This document shows, in pieces, positions 6,492 through 6,659 of a stretch of DNA of 6,659 nt. Source of the stretch: Planctomycetota bacterium (lineage in GTDB: Bacteria; Planctomycetota; UBA11346); the NCBI GenBank assembly GCA_024641365.1, contig JAHEDF010000218.1, positions 1 to 6,659 of the forward strand, in the 5' to 3' direction. Both the position numbers and the translations under genes were made by a program. The first letter of the stretch is position 1. The number at the start of each line of letters is the position of its first letter. The notes below the pieces were generated by a model. That model saw only the letters and a program-made list of their open reading frames with translations. It did not search any database and was not told the DNA's origin.

Positions 6492-6612
6492 GTCCCCTCC
6501 TCGCTGCTTGTAGATTATCGTCAAGGTTACGGTTATTTTTATCGTTCCAATCAAGACTTGGGAGACATTGTGCATATGATTGCGTTATCACGCCAGATCG
6601 CACAGTGCTGAC
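6492..6612. promoter_or_regulatory. Divergent intergenic region between the lipoprotein and LOG-family genes
   Basis: Promoters for both genes are expected in these 121 bases. On the plus strand TATGAT (6575-6580) is a candidate -10 for the LOG gene, but no good -35 is seen. Just after it lies an imperfect 12-base dyad, GCGTTATCACGC (6582-6593), placed where a repressor could sit. CAGATCG (6594-6600) pairs with CGATCTG (6620-6626), putting the LOG start codon in a 19-base loop. On the minus strand no convincing promoter was found, and GATAAT at 6518-6513 is the best -10-like string. Confidence 0.35.
6496..6501 (-). promoter_or_regulatory. Strong Shine-Dalgarno deciding the lipoprotein start
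   Basis: AGGAGG read on the minus strand lies 4 bases before ATG 6491, inside a longer purine run. It is the best ribosome binding site in the window. It rules against the longer start at 6575, which would bury the signal peptide behind 28 residues. Confidence 0.8.
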
Positions 6613-6659
6613 ATGAAATCGATCTGTGTTTTTTGCGGTTCATCGACAGGTAACCAACC
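6613..6659 (+). CDS. LOG-family nucleotide phosphoribohydrolase, N-terminal fragment cut by the window edge
   Basis: The first 15 codons give MKSICVFCGSSTGNQ, with Pro as the likely next residue. The ICVFCGSS-x-G start is the hallmark first strand and loop of the LOG (TIGR00730, Rossmann-type) family. Its members cleave nucleoside 5'-monophosphates, including cytokinin riboside monophosphates, into base and ribose 5-phosphate. The family's PGGxGTxxE motif would lie beyond the window. The gene is divergent from the lipoprotein. There is no clear Shine-Dalgarno before ATG 6613, and the identification rests on this short but characteristic start. Confidence 0.75.
   Translation, partial: MKSICVFCGSSTGNQ

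Noticed and set aside
6492..6575. Longer start (166 residues) for the lipoprotein
   Set aside because: It would place 28 residues before the signal peptide. The ATG at 6491 has an AGGAGG site and gives a normal lipoprotein signal.

Overview
The window looks like chromosomal DNA of a Gram-negative bacterium, most likely a gammaproteobacterium. It has an outer-membrane-type lipoprotein signal, a DUF374-type acyltransferase and a proteobacterial long-form dihydroorotase. Codon use is moderately AT-leaning throughout the genes, and the first ~180 bases look richer in GC. Genus-level placement is not possible from the sequence alone.

Left part (188-3370, + strand) is a tight three-gene unit. It holds a DUF374/LPLAT-type lysophospholipid acyltransferase, a Ser/Thr protein-kinase-fold protein that overlaps it by 4 bases, and, after 19 bases, a dihydroorotase (pyrC) with a good Shine-Dalgarno. 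The kinase-fold protein keeps the ATP-anchoring Lys and the DFG-position Asp. It has lost the catalytic Asp of HRD (it reads HGN) and the metal-binding Asn of the catalytic loop (Thr), so it is best read as a pseudokinase. The dihydroorotase has the metal and catalytic motifs of the amidohydrolase superfamily, but the HxH motif reads QxH. I recall this Q as normal for this subgroup.

Middle (3411-4967, - strand, convergent with pyrC) is a soluble sensor histidine kinase with two PAS-like domains and complete HisKA and ATPase boxes, with no receiver domain. Upstream of it lies a gene-free stretch of about 430 bases (4968-5397). This stretch carries a perfect TATAAT -10 facing the kinase and, further upstream, two copies of TGACAATCAG exactly 22 bases apart, the layout expected of a regulator-bound promoter.

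Right part (5398-6491, - strand) is a stand-alone CoaB/DFP-domain protein (phosphopantothenate-cysteine ligase-like). It is preceded by a small tyrosine-rich lipoprotein with a near-perfect Shine-Dalgarno and a lipobox. Divergent from the lipoprotein, the first 15 codons of a LOG-family (TIGR00730-type) nucleotide phosphoribohydrolase begin at 6613 and run off the window.

The genes do not form one obvious pathway. The points most worth a second look are the pseudokinase wedged between lipid and pyrimidine genes, the paired operator-like repeats before the histidine kinase, and the CoaB-like protein that lacks the family's key Asn. No CRISPR array, RNA gene or complete mobile element was seen.
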